Made by a program: the position numbers and the translations under genes
Notes under the pieces: model-generated
Databases searched by the model: none
The model's input: the letters and a program-made list of their open reading frames with translations, nothing else
What the model was told of the DNA's origin: nothing
Origin: Bacteroides thetaiotaomicron VPI-5482
Lineage (GTDB): Bacteria > Bacteroidota > Bacteroidia > Bacteroidales > Bacteroidaceae
Direction: 5' to 3'
NCBI RefSeq assembly: GCF_000011065.1
Contig: NC_004663.1
Span: 3,968,001 to 4,032,000, forward strand
DNA: 64,000 bases
Shown here: in pieces, positions 18,751 to 27,976 of the stretch
How the letters are laid out: each line of letters begins with the position of its first letter
Numbering within the stretch: position 1 is the first letter of the stretch

Positions 18751-18900
18751 AATAAGTAACAGGTAATAAGTAATAGGTAATAACCGCAGCTGCTTTCCGA
18801 GCATATCCGCAAGGTTAATACCTAATACTTAATACTTATTACCTGTACCTATCGACTACGACTTATTACCTATTACTTAATACTTATTACCTATTAATTA
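18751..18900. repeat. Low-complexity direct and inverted repeat spacer
   Basis: The spacer is built from variants of TAATAAGTAATAGGTAATA. ACAGGTAATAAGTA at 18759-18772 is the exact complement of TACTTATTACCTGT at 18832-18845. A second set of right arms (ACTTATTACCTATTA) occupies 18860-18898. A large stem-loop between leuS and the next gene is likely; it may act as terminator or transcript stabiliser. Confidence 0.7.
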
Positions 18901-18901
18901 A

Positions 18902-19819
18902 ATGCGCAAACCAGCAAAAGCGGAAATAATGAGAGAAGTGAAGGATTATATCTACATCACTCTCGGATTGATCAGTTATGCTTTGGGATGGGCGGCATTT
19001 CTGCTGCCTTACCAGATAACGACAGGGGGTACTACCGGTATCGGGGCTATCATTTATTACGCAACGGGATTTCCTATCCAGTGGTCGTACTTCATCATCA
19101 ATGCGGTTCTGATGACATTTGCCATCAAGATATTAGGTCCGCGATTCAGCATAAAGACTACTTATGCAATTTTCATGCTGACTTTCCTGCTATGGATATT
19201 CCAGGTGTTGGTAAACAACTACATACAAACGCCCGATATGTCGGCCGACGGAAAACCTCTACTGCTCGGCAGCGGACAGGACTTTATGGCTTGTATCATC
19301 GGTGCGGCTATGTGCGGTGTAGGTCTGGGCATTACTTTCAATTATAACGGCAGCACCGGAGGAACGGATATCATCGCCGCTATTGTTAACAAATACAAAG
19401 ACGTATCCCTTGGAAGGATGATCATGATTTGTGATGTGTTCATCATCGGTTCCTGTTACTTTGTGTTTCACGACTGGCGTCGGGTAATCTTCGGTTTCGT
19501 CACTCTGTTCATCATTGGTGTCGTGCTCGACTGGATTATCAACAGCGCCCGTCAGTCCGTACAGTTCTTCATCTTCTCCAAGAAGTATGATGAGATAGCC
19601 GACCGCATCATTAAAGATACAGACCGTGGGGTGACCGTGCTCAACGGTACCGGATGGTACAGCAAAAACGATGTAAAAGTATTGGTCGTACTGGCCAAAA
19701 GGCGTCAGTCGCTGGATATCTTCCGACTGGTAAAACGTATCGATCCGAACGCTTTCATCTCGCAAAGTTCCGTCATCGGGGTGTATGGCGAAGGGTTCGA
19801 TCAGTTGAAAGTGAAATAA
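18902..19819 (+). CDS. YitT family membrane protein (DUF161/DUF2179)
   Basis: The 305-residue protein has five or six transmembrane segments in the first 220 residues, with the family motifs TTGGTTGIG near residues 41-49 and GSTGGTD near 155. A soluble C-terminal DUF2179 domain of about 80 residues (from DRGVTVLNGTGWYS) follows. The function of the family is unknown; it is inner-membrane. The start at 18902 comes right after the repeat spacer, and an internal ATG at codon 10 (MREVKDY) is an alternative. Confidence 0.88.
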   Translation: MRKPAKAEIMREVKDYIYITLGLISYALGWAAFLLPYQITTGGTTGIGAIIYYATGFPIQWSYFIINAVLMTFAIKILGPRFSIKTTYAIFMLTFLLWIFQVLVNNYIQTPDMSADGKPLLLGSGQDFMACIIGAAMCGVGLGITFNYNGSTGGTDIIAAIVNKYKDVSLGRMIMICDVFIIGSCYFVFHDWRRVIFGFVTLFIIGVVLDWIINSARQSVQFFIFSKKYDEIADRIIKDTDRGVTVLNGTGWYSKNDVKVLVVLAKRRQSLDIFRLVKRIDPNAFISQSSVIGVYGEGFDQLKVK

Positions 19820-19867
19820 ACAGGTGAATGAATCCGGATAATTCCGCTAAAAAACAAGAATAAGACA

Positions 19868-20449
19868 ATGAAACGCAAACTTGTATTTGCCACCAACAAT
19901 GCTCATAAACTCGAAGAAATAGCTGCCATCCTCGGGGATAAGGTAGAACTGCTCAGTCTGAATGACATTGACTGCCACACGGACATTCCCGAAACAGCCG
20001 AAACGCTGGAAGGAAATGCCTTGCTGAAATCTTCTTTTATCTACCGGAACTATCAGCTGGACTGCTTTGCCGATGACACCGGACTGGAAGTGGAAGCTCT
20101 GAACGGAGCGCCCGGAGTGTACTCCGCCCGCTATGCCGAAGGCGAAGGACACGACGCTCAGGCGAATATGCGCAAGCTGCTCCACGAACTGGAAGGAAAA
20201 GAGAATCGGAAAGCGCAATTCCGCACTGCCATTTCGCTGATTCTCGACGGAAAGGAATATCTCTTTGAAGGTGTGATCAAAGGGGAAATCATCAAAGAGA
20301 AGCGCGGAGATTCCGGCTTCGGTTATGACCCGATATTCAAGCCCGAAGGGTACGAACAGACTTTTGCCGAACTGGGAAACGAAACAAAGAACAAGATCAG
20401 TCACCGTGCACTGGCTGTACAGAAACTTTGCGAGTTTCTGCAACGCTGA
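19868..20449 (+). CDS. rdgB: XTP/dITP diphosphatase (RdgB/HAM1)
   Basis: This enzyme hydrolyses non-canonical purine triphosphates (XTP, ITP, dITP) to monophosphates, keeping them out of nucleic acids. The N-terminal motif [11 protein letters not shown] at residues 7-17, [10 protein letters not shown] near 68-77 and GFGYDPIF near 151-158 are the standard signatures. At 193 residues it is full length. It lies 48 bases after the YitT gene and may be co-transcribed with it. Confidence 0.96.
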
Positions 20450-20560
20450 TTCTTTAGCATATTCCGCACAACAGCCTGTCTTGACATCAACGAAGTGCCA
20501 GCAGTAAAATTCTCTCAGGTCATTTCTTAACTATATGACACAGAGTTTAATAAAAGAATT

Positions 20561-20592
20561 TTTGTAATCTTCAGAAGAAAATTATTTCTTTG
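20561..20592 (+). promoter_or_regulatory. Promoter of the OmpA-like lipoprotein gene
   Basis: TTTG at 20561-20564, 20-base spacing, then TTTCTTTG at 20585-20592, one mismatch from TAnnTTTG. The leader is under 20 bases. Confidence 0.5.
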
Positions 20593-20610
20593 CAAAAAAA
20601 ATAAAGCGTA

Positions 20611-21453
20611 ATGAAGAAAATTGCATTATTTACTTTCCTTACATTGTTATTATGTACTTCATGTGTAACGAAAAAGAAGTTCATGATGACAGAAGCCGCA
20701 CGTATTGCAAGTATCGACAGCTTGCAAAGTTTATTGACTGATTGCCGCAACACGGGCGACCAGCTGTCAGCACAAATCAAGAAGCTCCTGCGTGATACCA
20801 CCCAGATGGGAAACAGTATCCGTCAGTATCAGAGCATGCTTAGTACTAACATGACGGAACAGGAAAAACTGAATGCCTTGTTGAGTCAGAAGAAAAACGA
20901 ACTTAGCGAAAGAGAACGCACCATCAACGAGTTGCAGGACATGATCAACGCTCAGAACGAGAAAGTGAAACAACTGCTGAACAGTGTGAAAGACGCGTTA
21001 CTGGGCTTTAGCACAGACGAACTGACGGTTCGTGAAAAGGATGGAAAGGTGTATGTGGCAATGTCGGACAAATTGCTGTTCCAGTCAGGAAGCGCCCGTC
21101 TGGATAAACGCGGAGAGGAAGCTCTCGGCAAATTGGCGGAAGTCTTGAACAAGCAGACCGACATCGACGTATTTATCGAAGGTCACACCGACAATAAACC
21201 GATCAACACCGTACAGTTCAAAGACAACTGGGATTTGAGCGTGATTCGTGCTACCTCCGTCGTACGTATCCTGATTAAGAACTACGGTGTAAATCCTTTG
21301 CAGATACAGCCCAGCGGTCGCGGCGAATATATGCCTGTTGACGACAATGAAACAGCGGAAGGCAGAAGCAAGAACCGCCGTACGGAGATTATCATGGCTC
21401 CAAAGCTGGACAAGTTGTTCCAGATGTTACAGACTTCCGAAGAGGTTAAATAA
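20611..21453 (+). CDS. OmpA-family peptidoglycan-binding lipoprotein
   Basis: A signal peptide ends in the lipobox LLCTSC at residues 13-18, so the protein should be outer-membrane anchored. Residues 30-125 form a predicted coiled coil (TQMGNSIRQYQSML, and the DMINAQNEKVKQLLNSV region). The C-terminal 130 residues are an OmpA domain with the Asp/Arg diaminopimelate-binding region, NWDLSVIRATSVVRIL and GRSKNRRTEI. It probably ties the outer membrane to peptidoglycan. It is monocistronic, with a strong hairpin after the stop. Confidence 0.9.
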   Translation: MKKIALFTFLTLLLCTSCVTKKKFMMTEAARIASIDSLQSLLTDCRNTGDQLSAQIKKLLRDTTQMGNSIRQYQSMLSTNMTEQEKLNALLSQKKNELSERERTINELQDMINAQNEKVKQLLNSVKDALLGFSTDELTVREKDGKVYVAMSDKLLFQSGSARLDKRGEEALGKLAEVLNKQTDIDVFIEGHTDNKPINTVQFKDNWDLSVIRATSVVRILIKNYGVNPLQIQPSGRGEYMPVDDNETAEGRSKNRRTEIIMAPKLDKLFQMLQTSEEVK

Positions 21454-21460
21454 GAAAATA

Positions 21461-21500
21461 ATAATAAGAGACTGTCAGGAGGTAGACAGTCTCTTATTAT
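21461..21500. terminator. Bidirectional terminator hairpin between the OmpA-like gene and GH92
   Basis: A perfect 16-bp stem, ATAATAAGAGACTGTC (21461-21476) with its complement (21485-21500), and an eight-base loop. It separates convergent genes and would end the long minus-strand PUL operon. Confidence 0.8.
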
Positions 21501-21586
21501 ATAGAAACAAGGCTATAATATTTATTGCCCTATATGATATAACTCATCCATGTTTCTATTAGATACAATATCTGAATTCATACTGT

Positions 21587-23794
21587 TTACTTTCCCCATC
21601 CGGATGGTTTCTTACCCATCTTGAATACCATCGTACCACCGTTCATGATGTCCTGATGAGTGATGAAGAAATCTTTGTGTTTCTTCCCGTTCAAAGTCAC
21701 CGACTGAATGTAGATATCTTCGGGAGACTTGCGGATGGTCCGGATACGGAACTCCTTATTACCTGCCAGTTTCAAAGTACACTCATCCAAAAGCGGGGAA
21801 CCGATGATATACCGGCCGTCGGCAGGATTGACCGGATAGAATCCCATCGCACTGAATACATACCAGGCAGACATCTGACCGCAGTCATCATTTCCGGCAT
21901 ATCCCGAAGAAGTGTTGTTATACAGCGTGTTCAGAATATGACTGACATACTTTTGCGTCTTCCACGGCTGACCTGCAAAATTATAGAGATAAGCTACGTG
22001 ATGGCTGGGTTCATTACCATGTGCATACTGTCCCACAAATCCCGAAGCGTTATGATTCATCTGCTCACTCTTATAGGTAGAGGTAAAAAAGGTATCCAGC
22101 TTTTGTTCAAAGGCTTTCGTTCCTCCTGTCAGTTCCATCAAGGCCTGGATGTTATGCGGAACATACCAAAAGTATTGCCATGCATTTCCTTCGGTAAACG
22201 GATGCCCGCCGTTTCCACCGTATTGATACGGGTCGAAAGGTTCGATCCATTCTCCCTTGTCATTCTTGGACTGGAAGAACTTCGTTTTCGGATGGAAAAG
22301 GTTCCGGTAATATTCGGAGCGTTTGTGGAATCGCTGATAATCGGCATCCTTGTTCAATTTTGCAGCCAGTTGGGCAACACACCAGTCATCAAAAGCCTGC
22401 TCCAGAGTGATGGAGACAGATTGAGTCTGAATGTTTTCGGGCATAAAGCCGTATTTCTCCCATACCTCAAAAGGAGAGTTGGGGTGTGAGGTTACCGAAC
22501 TGTTATAGACTGCTTCATAGGCCTTCTCCATATCAATTCCGGGAATACCTTTCAGGATGGCATCAGTGATCACAGGGATGGAGTGGTTACCGATCATACA
22601 GTAATTGTCCTGTCCCCATAATTGCCAGATAGGCAGGTAGCCGTAATATTCATACTGGCGTATCATGCTCTTCACGAAGTCAGTCACCCGTTCGGGTTCC
22701 AGCAATGTGTAGAGAGGATGAGAAGCGCGGAAAGTATCCCACAGGGAGAATGTGGTGTAATGAGTTTCATTGTTCGCTACTTTGCGGGTCGTATAGTCGG
22801 CAGCCATGTATTCGCCGTTCACGTCGGACATGGTGTTAGGCTGTATCATGGTGTGGTAAAGAGCCGTATAGAATATCTCTTTCTGCACTTCCGTACCTTT
22901 CACTTCGATCTTTCCCAGTTGTTTTTCCCAATCAGCGTCCGCAGCAGCCACATAGCGGTCGAAATCCCAGTGCGGTGCTTCCTGTTCCATGTTCTGACGG
23001 GCATTCTCCATAGAGACGGATGAAAGGGCTACCTTACACGTCAGTGGTTTGCCATTCAGTTGGCCGAAACGGAAACAGCCATGAAGATTCGTACCGTTGA
23101 TCACGGCTGTGTTTTCATGAACACGCCCGCCGTCTCTCAGCGTAGAAGTAAGGATAGGACTGGAAAACTCCATGTAGAAATAAATCTTGCGCAGTTTCGC
23201 CCATCCGGTGATGATACGGTAACCTTCCACTGCATGATCATTCAGAATGCGGATCTGAGAGTTAATGATCCGGCGTCCCCAACTGCCCTTATCTGCCGAG
23301 TGGTCCATATCCAATATAATCTCCGCATCTTTGCCGGCGGGATATTGATAGCGGTGGATACCGTTTCTCTGAGTAGTGGTAAGCTCTGCATTAATATTCT
23401 CATCTTTCAGCATTACCTGATAATAGCCGGGACGGGCCTTCTCTTCGTCATGCGTGAATGCGGAAGAAGTGCGTCCGCTACTGGTCGGCATCAATGTAAT
23501 GTCGATCAGGTCCGAGGCTCCTGTCCCACTCAGGCGGGTATGGCTGAAACCGAAGATCGTATTCCGGTTATAGTCGTAGCCGGAAGCGTCCCCCCAATTG
23601 GGAGCTTCGCTGGTGTCCGGAGAAAGCTGTATCATACCGAACGGCGAGGTCGCCCCCGGGTAATTATTACCCGAAAGTCCCCCATCGATGGCCCCCGTTC
23701 CAATAAACGGATTTACATATTTAGTGATTTCCCCTGCCTGCAACGTAGCGAGAGTCAATGAAAATGCACATACACTTAAAAGTAATTTCTTCAT
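21587..23794 (-). CDS. GH92 family alpha-mannosidase
   Basis: This is a 735-residue exported enzyme with signal peptide (MKKLLLSVCAFSLTLATLQA). GH92 enzymes are calcium-dependent exo-alpha-mannosidases acting on N-glycan or fungal mannan linkages. Family features include the N-terminal PGATSPFGMIQLSPDTS, GFSHTRLSGTGASD, the central PNSPFEVWEKYGF, and the C-terminal GNDDCGQMSAWYVFSAMGFYP. It is the last gene of the left PUL arm, 46 bases after the GH36 gene. Linkage preference (alpha-1,2, 1,3 or other) cannot be assigned from sequence alone. Confidence 0.93.
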   Translation of the reverse strand: MKKLLLSVCAFSLTLATLQAGEITKYVNPFIGTGAIDGGLSGNNYPGATSPFGMIQLSPDTSEAPNWGDASGYDYNRNTIFGFSHTRLSGTGASDLIDITLMPTSSGRTSSAFTHDEEKARPGYYQVMLKDENINAELTTTQRNGIHRYQYPAGKDAEIILDMDHSADKGSWGRRIINSQIRILNDHAVEGYRIITGWAKLRKIYFYMEFSSPILTSTLRDGGRVHENTAVINGTNLHGCFRFGQLNGKPLTCKVALSSVSMENARQNMEQEAPHWDFDRYVAAADADWEKQLGKIEVKGTEVQKEIFYTALYHTMIQPNTMSDVNGEYMAADYTTRKVANNETHYTTFSLWDTFRASHPLYTLLEPERVTDFVKSMIRQYEYYGYLPIWQLWGQDNYCMIGNHSIPVITDAILKGIPGIDMEKAYEAVYNSSVTSHPNSPFEVWEKYGFMPENIQTQSVSITLEQAFDDWCVAQLAAKLNKDADYQRFHKRSEYYRNLFHPKTKFFQSKNDKGEWIEPFDPYQYGGNGGHPFTEGNAWQYFWYVPHNIQALMELTGGTKAFEQKLDTFFTSTYKSEQMNHNASGFVGQYAHGNEPSHHVAYLYNFAGQPWKTQKYVSHILNTLYNNTSSGYAGNDDCGQMSAWYVFSAMGFYPVNPADGRYIIGSPLLDECTLKLAGNKEFRIRTIRKSPEDIYIQSVTLNGKKHKDFFITHQDIMNGGTMVFKMGKKPSGWGK

Positions 23795-23840
23795 GGTTCA
23801 TGGTGTTTTTATAAGATATGTTTCTTATGTCTATGGCTTT

Positions 23841-25997
23841 TTATTCTTCTGTTATTTCAATGAGACGGCTGTTGAGCTGCTGTGTTGTGAAAAGATCCAG
23901 TCCGACGTTCATTAGATATTCTCCGGAGAAAACCTGGTTGTTACCCTTCAATGAGGAACCGCTACCGGGCATCATATTGATTTCCTTCACACGGTACTTC
24001 TTGTCGGCATTCAACCCTTGCAGGCGGACAGGCAATGTCTTTTCCGCATAGCGCGGATGGATATCGAAGGCAAATACCGCAGCCGTTTTCTTGTCCTTGC
24101 CTACAAACATGGAAGAAGTATGGTTGCTTCCGTAAGGAGAAACGAGGCGATACAAATCACCTTCAAGGATGACAGGTTTCAGACGGTTGTAGTTCTTGAC
24201 TGCCTGATCACAGTAAAGGTGCTCATTCTGATTCATGTCTTCCAGTTTGATGTCGAATCCTAATTTGCACATCATGGCTACATCGGTACGGAACTTGATA
24301 CTGGTTCCACGATTCCAAGTAGTGACGTGGGCACACAGTGTCTTACTTGGGAAGATCTGCGAATAGCCCCATTGGATAAACAGGCGTTCGATAGGATCGG
24401 TATTGTCGCTTGGCCAGAACTCTGTGAAGTACTTCAATGCTTCATAGTCGGAGCGTCCGCCGCCACCGGCACACAGCATCATCGGAAGATTAGGATATTT
24501 AGCCTTGATTCTGTCCAGCACCTTGTAAAGTCCGCGCACATAATCAACGTACAGATGAGACTGTTTATCTTTCAGATACACCGAATAGATATTCGTAATC
24601 GGGCTGTTGCAGTCCCATTTGAAGAAAGCGATGCCGGGATATTTGGTCATCAGGTTGTCCACCACGCCGAATACATGATCCTGTACTTTCGGATTGCTAA
24701 GGTCGAGCACCATCTGGTTGCGGAAGTAGTATTCATCACGGTTAGGCAGATGAATCACCCAGTCCTTATGCTTTTCGTAAAGCTCGCTTTTGGGATTTAC
24801 CATTTCCGGCTCTATCCATATACCGAACTTGATACCTTTCTTTTGTGCTTCTTCAACAAGACGCCCTACTCCGTTCGGAAGTTTGTCGGCAGTCTCTTCC
24901 CAGTCGCCCAACCCCTGATGGTCACTGCTACGGGGATATTTGTTGGCAAACCAACCATCGTCCAGCAGGAACATATCTACGCCCAGCTTGGTAGCCTCAT
25001 CCATCAAGCCGATCAGTTTATTTTCATCAAAGTCAAAATAGGTAGATTCCCAGTTGTTGAGCAAAGTCATGCGGGTATCATTACCGTTTTTCACCTGATG
25101 ATTGCGCGCCCAGTCATGGAAGTTACGGCTGGCCTCACCTTTCCCCTGCGTGCTGTAAGTGAAATAGAAGTCCGGAGTACGGAACACTTCTCTGGCGGGC
25201 AGGCTGTATTCGGAGTCGTACGGGTTGATACCGCTGATAATACGCAGTTCGTTTTTGTTGTCCACTTCGAAAGTAAAGCGAAAGTTACCCGTCCATCCGA
25301 TGGTTCCTACCAGCACTTCGCCTGCATTCTCCTGCGAAGGATTGTCAAGAGCCAGCTGGAAGAAAGGAGATACAAACATATTGGCACGTGCACCCAACTT
25401 CGTATCGATCACCTTTTTACCGAAAGCCAGTTCTCTTTCGGTCACGTTGGCTTCGTGTGCCCAGTCACCGGAAAATTCAGTCAGGAAATACTTGCTGCTG
25501 TTCAGGTGAAGCATTGATGAAGCATACTTGCAAAGTATCACAGGTTTCTTCTCTTCATGGCTGATTTCAGTAAACGTACGGATAATGTTCTCTTTGCCGT
25601 AAGCCACATAATGCAGCTTCACGGTCACAGGGTATTTATCATCCTTAAGGGTAATTACGGTTTCGTTGACCCCGTTACCGATGGCATTGCTCGAATGATC
25701 TACGTATTTCAGCAGCAATGAAGAGTTATTATCGTTATGACGTATGTGAATAGCCGGTTCAAAGTAGTCCTCCATACCGTGAGTCAGATAAGCTTCAGTC
25801 CCTTGTGGCAGATACTGGATATCGGAATCATGGTTAAGCTTTTTGCCCAAGTATTTCTGATACAGACGTCCGTTGTCAGCTACTTGATAGATAAGGCTGG
25901 TCCGTTCGGTTTCTATTTTGATCAGCGGCTTGTCGGCAGCCTGCAAAAGAGAAAAAGAACTCAATAGAAAAAAAAGTAAGAATGCTTTTAATTTCAT
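23841..25997 (-). CDS. GH36 family alpha-galactosidase
   Basis: This is a 718-residue enzyme with signal peptide. The GH36 barrel motifs are in order: LLDDGWF near residues 345-351, GIWIEPEMVNPKSELY near 395-410, the nucleophile Asp in FFKWDCN near 460, and the acid/base Asp in WPSDNTD near 528, preceded by CAGGGGRSDYE. An N-terminal beta-sandwich and a C-terminal beta domain flank the barrel, as usual. It removes terminal alpha-galactose (or alpha-GalNAc in some members). It is 24 bases downstream of the acetylesterase gene in the same operon. Confidence 0.92.
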   Translation of the reverse strand: MKLKAFLLFFLLSSFSLLQAADKPLIKIETERTSLIYQVADNGRLYQKYLGKKLNHDSDIQYLPQGTEAYLTHGMEDYFEPAIHIRHNDNNSSLLLKYVDHSSNAIGNGVNETVITLKDDKYPVTVKLHYVAYGKENIIRTFTEISHEEKKPVILCKYASSMLHLNSSKYFLTEFSGDWAHEANVTERELAFGKKVIDTKLGARANMFVSPFFQLALDNPSQENAGEVLVGTIGWTGNFRFTFEVDNKNELRIISGINPYDSEYSLPAREVFRTPDFYFTYSTQGKGEASRNFHDWARNHQVKNGNDTRMTLLNNWESTYFDFDENKLIGLMDEATKLGVDMFLLDDGWFANKYPRSSDHQGLGDWEETADKLPNGVGRLVEEAQKKGIKFGIWIEPEMVNPKSELYEKHKDWVIHLPNRDEYYFRNQMVLDLSNPKVQDHVFGVVDNLMTKYPGIAFFKWDCNSPITNIYSVYLKDKQSHLYVDYVRGLYKVLDRIKAKYPNLPMMLCAGGGGRSDYEALKYFTEFWPSDNTDPIERLFIQWGYSQIFPSKTLCAHVTTWNRGTSIKFRTDVAMMCKLGFDIKLEDMNQNEHLYCDQAVKNYNRLKPVILEGDLYRLVSPYGSNHTSSMFVGKDKKTAAVFAFDIHPRYAEKTLPVRLQGLNADKKYRVKEINMMPGSGSSLKGNNQVFSGEYLMNVGLDLFTTQQLNSRLIEITEE

Positions 25998-26021
25998 GGT
26001 TTACATTGTTATGGTTGATAT

Positions 26022-27968
26022 TTATTCTCTGGTGCGGAACGGGGGTACGGGAAGCCCGTTCTTGCCATATAGATTACAAACAGGATTGTCTGCCCACGCA
26101 TAGCAGGCCGCCGTCGGTATTTCTATCCGGTCGGATTGCAGAATGACTTCTTTTCCCCGGATAATAGCCTGTGCCGGAACGTATTTCCCGTCCGGTCCTG
26201 CCAGTATAAAGCCTTTCGGAGTACCTTCTTTGGCTACTACTTCCTGATCGAAACTAAGAATCAGCGTACGTCCCGAAATGCGGTATCCAAGGAATGCGGG
26301 CACTTCGTATGTACCTTTGTTATAGGTCTTCGCCAATGCCGCTTGCGCCAGTCGCTTTCCTACTTCCTGTTTGTTTTTCGGGTGGATATCATAAGCTTCG
26401 CCGAGGTCGATGGCACATGCCATACCTGTATTAGGTAGGTGCAGCGCATGTGCCTGTGCATCACGGAGAGCCGCCCATTTGGAGTCCGGCTGTACTTCTT
26501 CCGGCTTCAGATAATTGGCCAACTGCACAAAGTAGAAAGGAAAATCCTGTTTCCATGCCCTTCTCCAATCTGTAATCATTGATTGGAAAAGTACTCTGTA
26601 CTGCTCGTCGAATCCTACATTATTTTCTCCCTGATACCAGATAGCGCCCTTGATAGGGAAGACGGTAAAAGGATGTATCATTGCATTGTAAAGTACGGTC
26701 GGATAGCAGGATGTCGGCCAGCCGGTTCCTTCGGGAGACAATGGTCTAGAAGGTGCACCGGTCATCGATACTCCGGTGTGATAGTTCCAGTTGCCCGCCA
26801 AGGAAATCTTCTTGTCGTTCGCTTCCATATACATCTGCTGAGGTTCTCCGTGGATACCGCCTTCGCCGCCATAATCTATGGCACGGATGGTGATAACCCC
26901 TTTGCCTGCCTTTGCCAAGGCTGCGGGAATCTTATAAGTACGCATCGTATTGCATCCCGAAGTTCTTCCTATCTCCTTCCCGTTAAAGTAAGTAACATCG
27001 TCGTCGTCGATCATAGCCAGATGGAAGGAGATTTCCTTGCCGTTCCAGTCAGCAGGTATTTCCACTTCTTTCTGGAACCAGACAGTGCCGTCAAAATTCA
27101 GTCCGCGAGTTTCCCAATAAGCGGGCAGTTCCATCGGTTTCCATTCATTCCCTGTCTGAAGAGCTGATATCCATTGGGGAACTCCGTCTTTGAATCCGGC
27201 ATCCTTGGCATCAAACTGCTGAAGCCACTCGTCCATTTCCCGATGGTAAAGTTCGACAAGTTTCTCTCTTTGGAAGCCTGCGCTTTCCATTTCGGCCATC
27301 TTTTTCTGAAATCCCACGACTTGCTTCAATGTCTGATGGCTTGTCCATGATTCGGCAGGTGTGCCGCCCCAAGTGCAGTCAATCACCCCAACGGGCACAT
27401 TCAGTTCTTTCCACAACTTACGGGCATAGAAATAAGCAACGGAAGAAAACTCCGGTACAGTAGCGGAACTACATTCCTGCCAGCCGTTCATATTCATTTC
27501 TACGTTATCCTGCGGAGAGAAAGCGACGGTCTTCTTTACCTGCAACAGACGGATGGAAGGATAATCGGCATCGGCAACCTCCTGTTCGTAATTCATCACT
27601 TTTCCCCATCCGGCAACGGGCATTTCCATATTCGACTGACCGGAACATATCCAGACTTCGCCCGATAAGACGTTGTTCAACACTAGTTTCTCACCATCCG
27701 AAACAATGATCTGATAAGGTCCTCCGGCAGGCGGAGTCGGGACTTCTATGCTAAAATGACCATCAGCTGACGCTTTAGCCGTATATTTCTCATGATTCCA
27801 GCTCACCTTCACAGTCACTTGTTTACCGGCTTTTGCTTTTCCCGGCAACGTCAGCTGACTGTTTTGCTGAATAACCATATTATCGGTAAAGAATGACGGC
27901 AATGTGACCTTCGCTTGCGCAAAGGCTGCCACACATAACGATAAGAGTGTTAATTGATATTTTTTCAT
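26022..27968 (-). CDS. Sialate O-acetylesterase-like SGNH esterase with inserted beta-sandwich domain
   Basis: This is a 648-residue exported esterase. The signal peptide ends near CVAAFAQA, and the nucleophile lies in ICSGQSNMEMPVAGWG near residues 108-123. The segment DCTWGGTPAESW follows, IKGAIWYQGENNVG is near 440, and a late DLGEAYDIHP supplies the His. Between the second and third blocks an insertion of roughly 180 residues (NGKEISFHLAMIDDDDVTYFNG) looks like a jelly-roll sugar-binding domain, explaining the size excess over the 479-residue paralogue upstream. It deacetylates glycan, clearing the way for the exo-glycosidases next to it. Confidence 0.87.
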   Translation of the reverse strand: MKKYQLTLLSLCVAAFAQAKVTLPSFFTDNMVIQQNSQLTLPGKAKAGKQVTVKVSWNHEKYTAKASADGHFSIEVPTPPAGGPYQIIVSDGEKLVLNNVLSGEVWICSGQSNMEMPVAGWGKVMNYEQEVADADYPSIRLLQVKKTVAFSPQDNVEMNMNGWQECSSATVPEFSSVAYFYARKLWKELNVPVGVIDCTWGGTPAESWTSHQTLKQVVGFQKKMAEMESAGFQREKLVELYHREMDEWLQQFDAKDAGFKDGVPQWISALQTGNEWKPMELPAYWETRGLNFDGTVWFQKEVEIPADWNGKEISFHLAMIDDDDVTYFNGKEIGRTSGCNTMRTYKIPAALAKAGKGVITIRAIDYGGEGGIHGEPQQMYMEANDKKISLAGNWNYHTGVSMTGAPSRPLSPEGTGWPTSCYPTVLYNAMIHPFTVFPIKGAIWYQGENNVGFDEQYRVLFQSMITDWRRAWKQDFPFYFVQLANYLKPEEVQPDSKWAALRDAQAHALHLPNTGMACAIDLGEAYDIHPKNKQEVGKRLAQAALAKTYNKGTYEVPAFLGYRISGRTLILSFDQEVVAKEGTPKGFILAGPDGKYVPAQAIIRGKEVILQSDRIEIPTAACYAWADNPVCNLYGKNGLPVPPFRTRE

Positions 27969-27976
27969 TTCTTCGG

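Noticed and set aside
13331..27968. Sialic-acid utilization based on the two sialate O-acetylesterase-like genes
   Set aside because: No sialidase, sialic-acid lyase, epimerase or transporter is visible, and the family includes esterases for other acetylated glycans.
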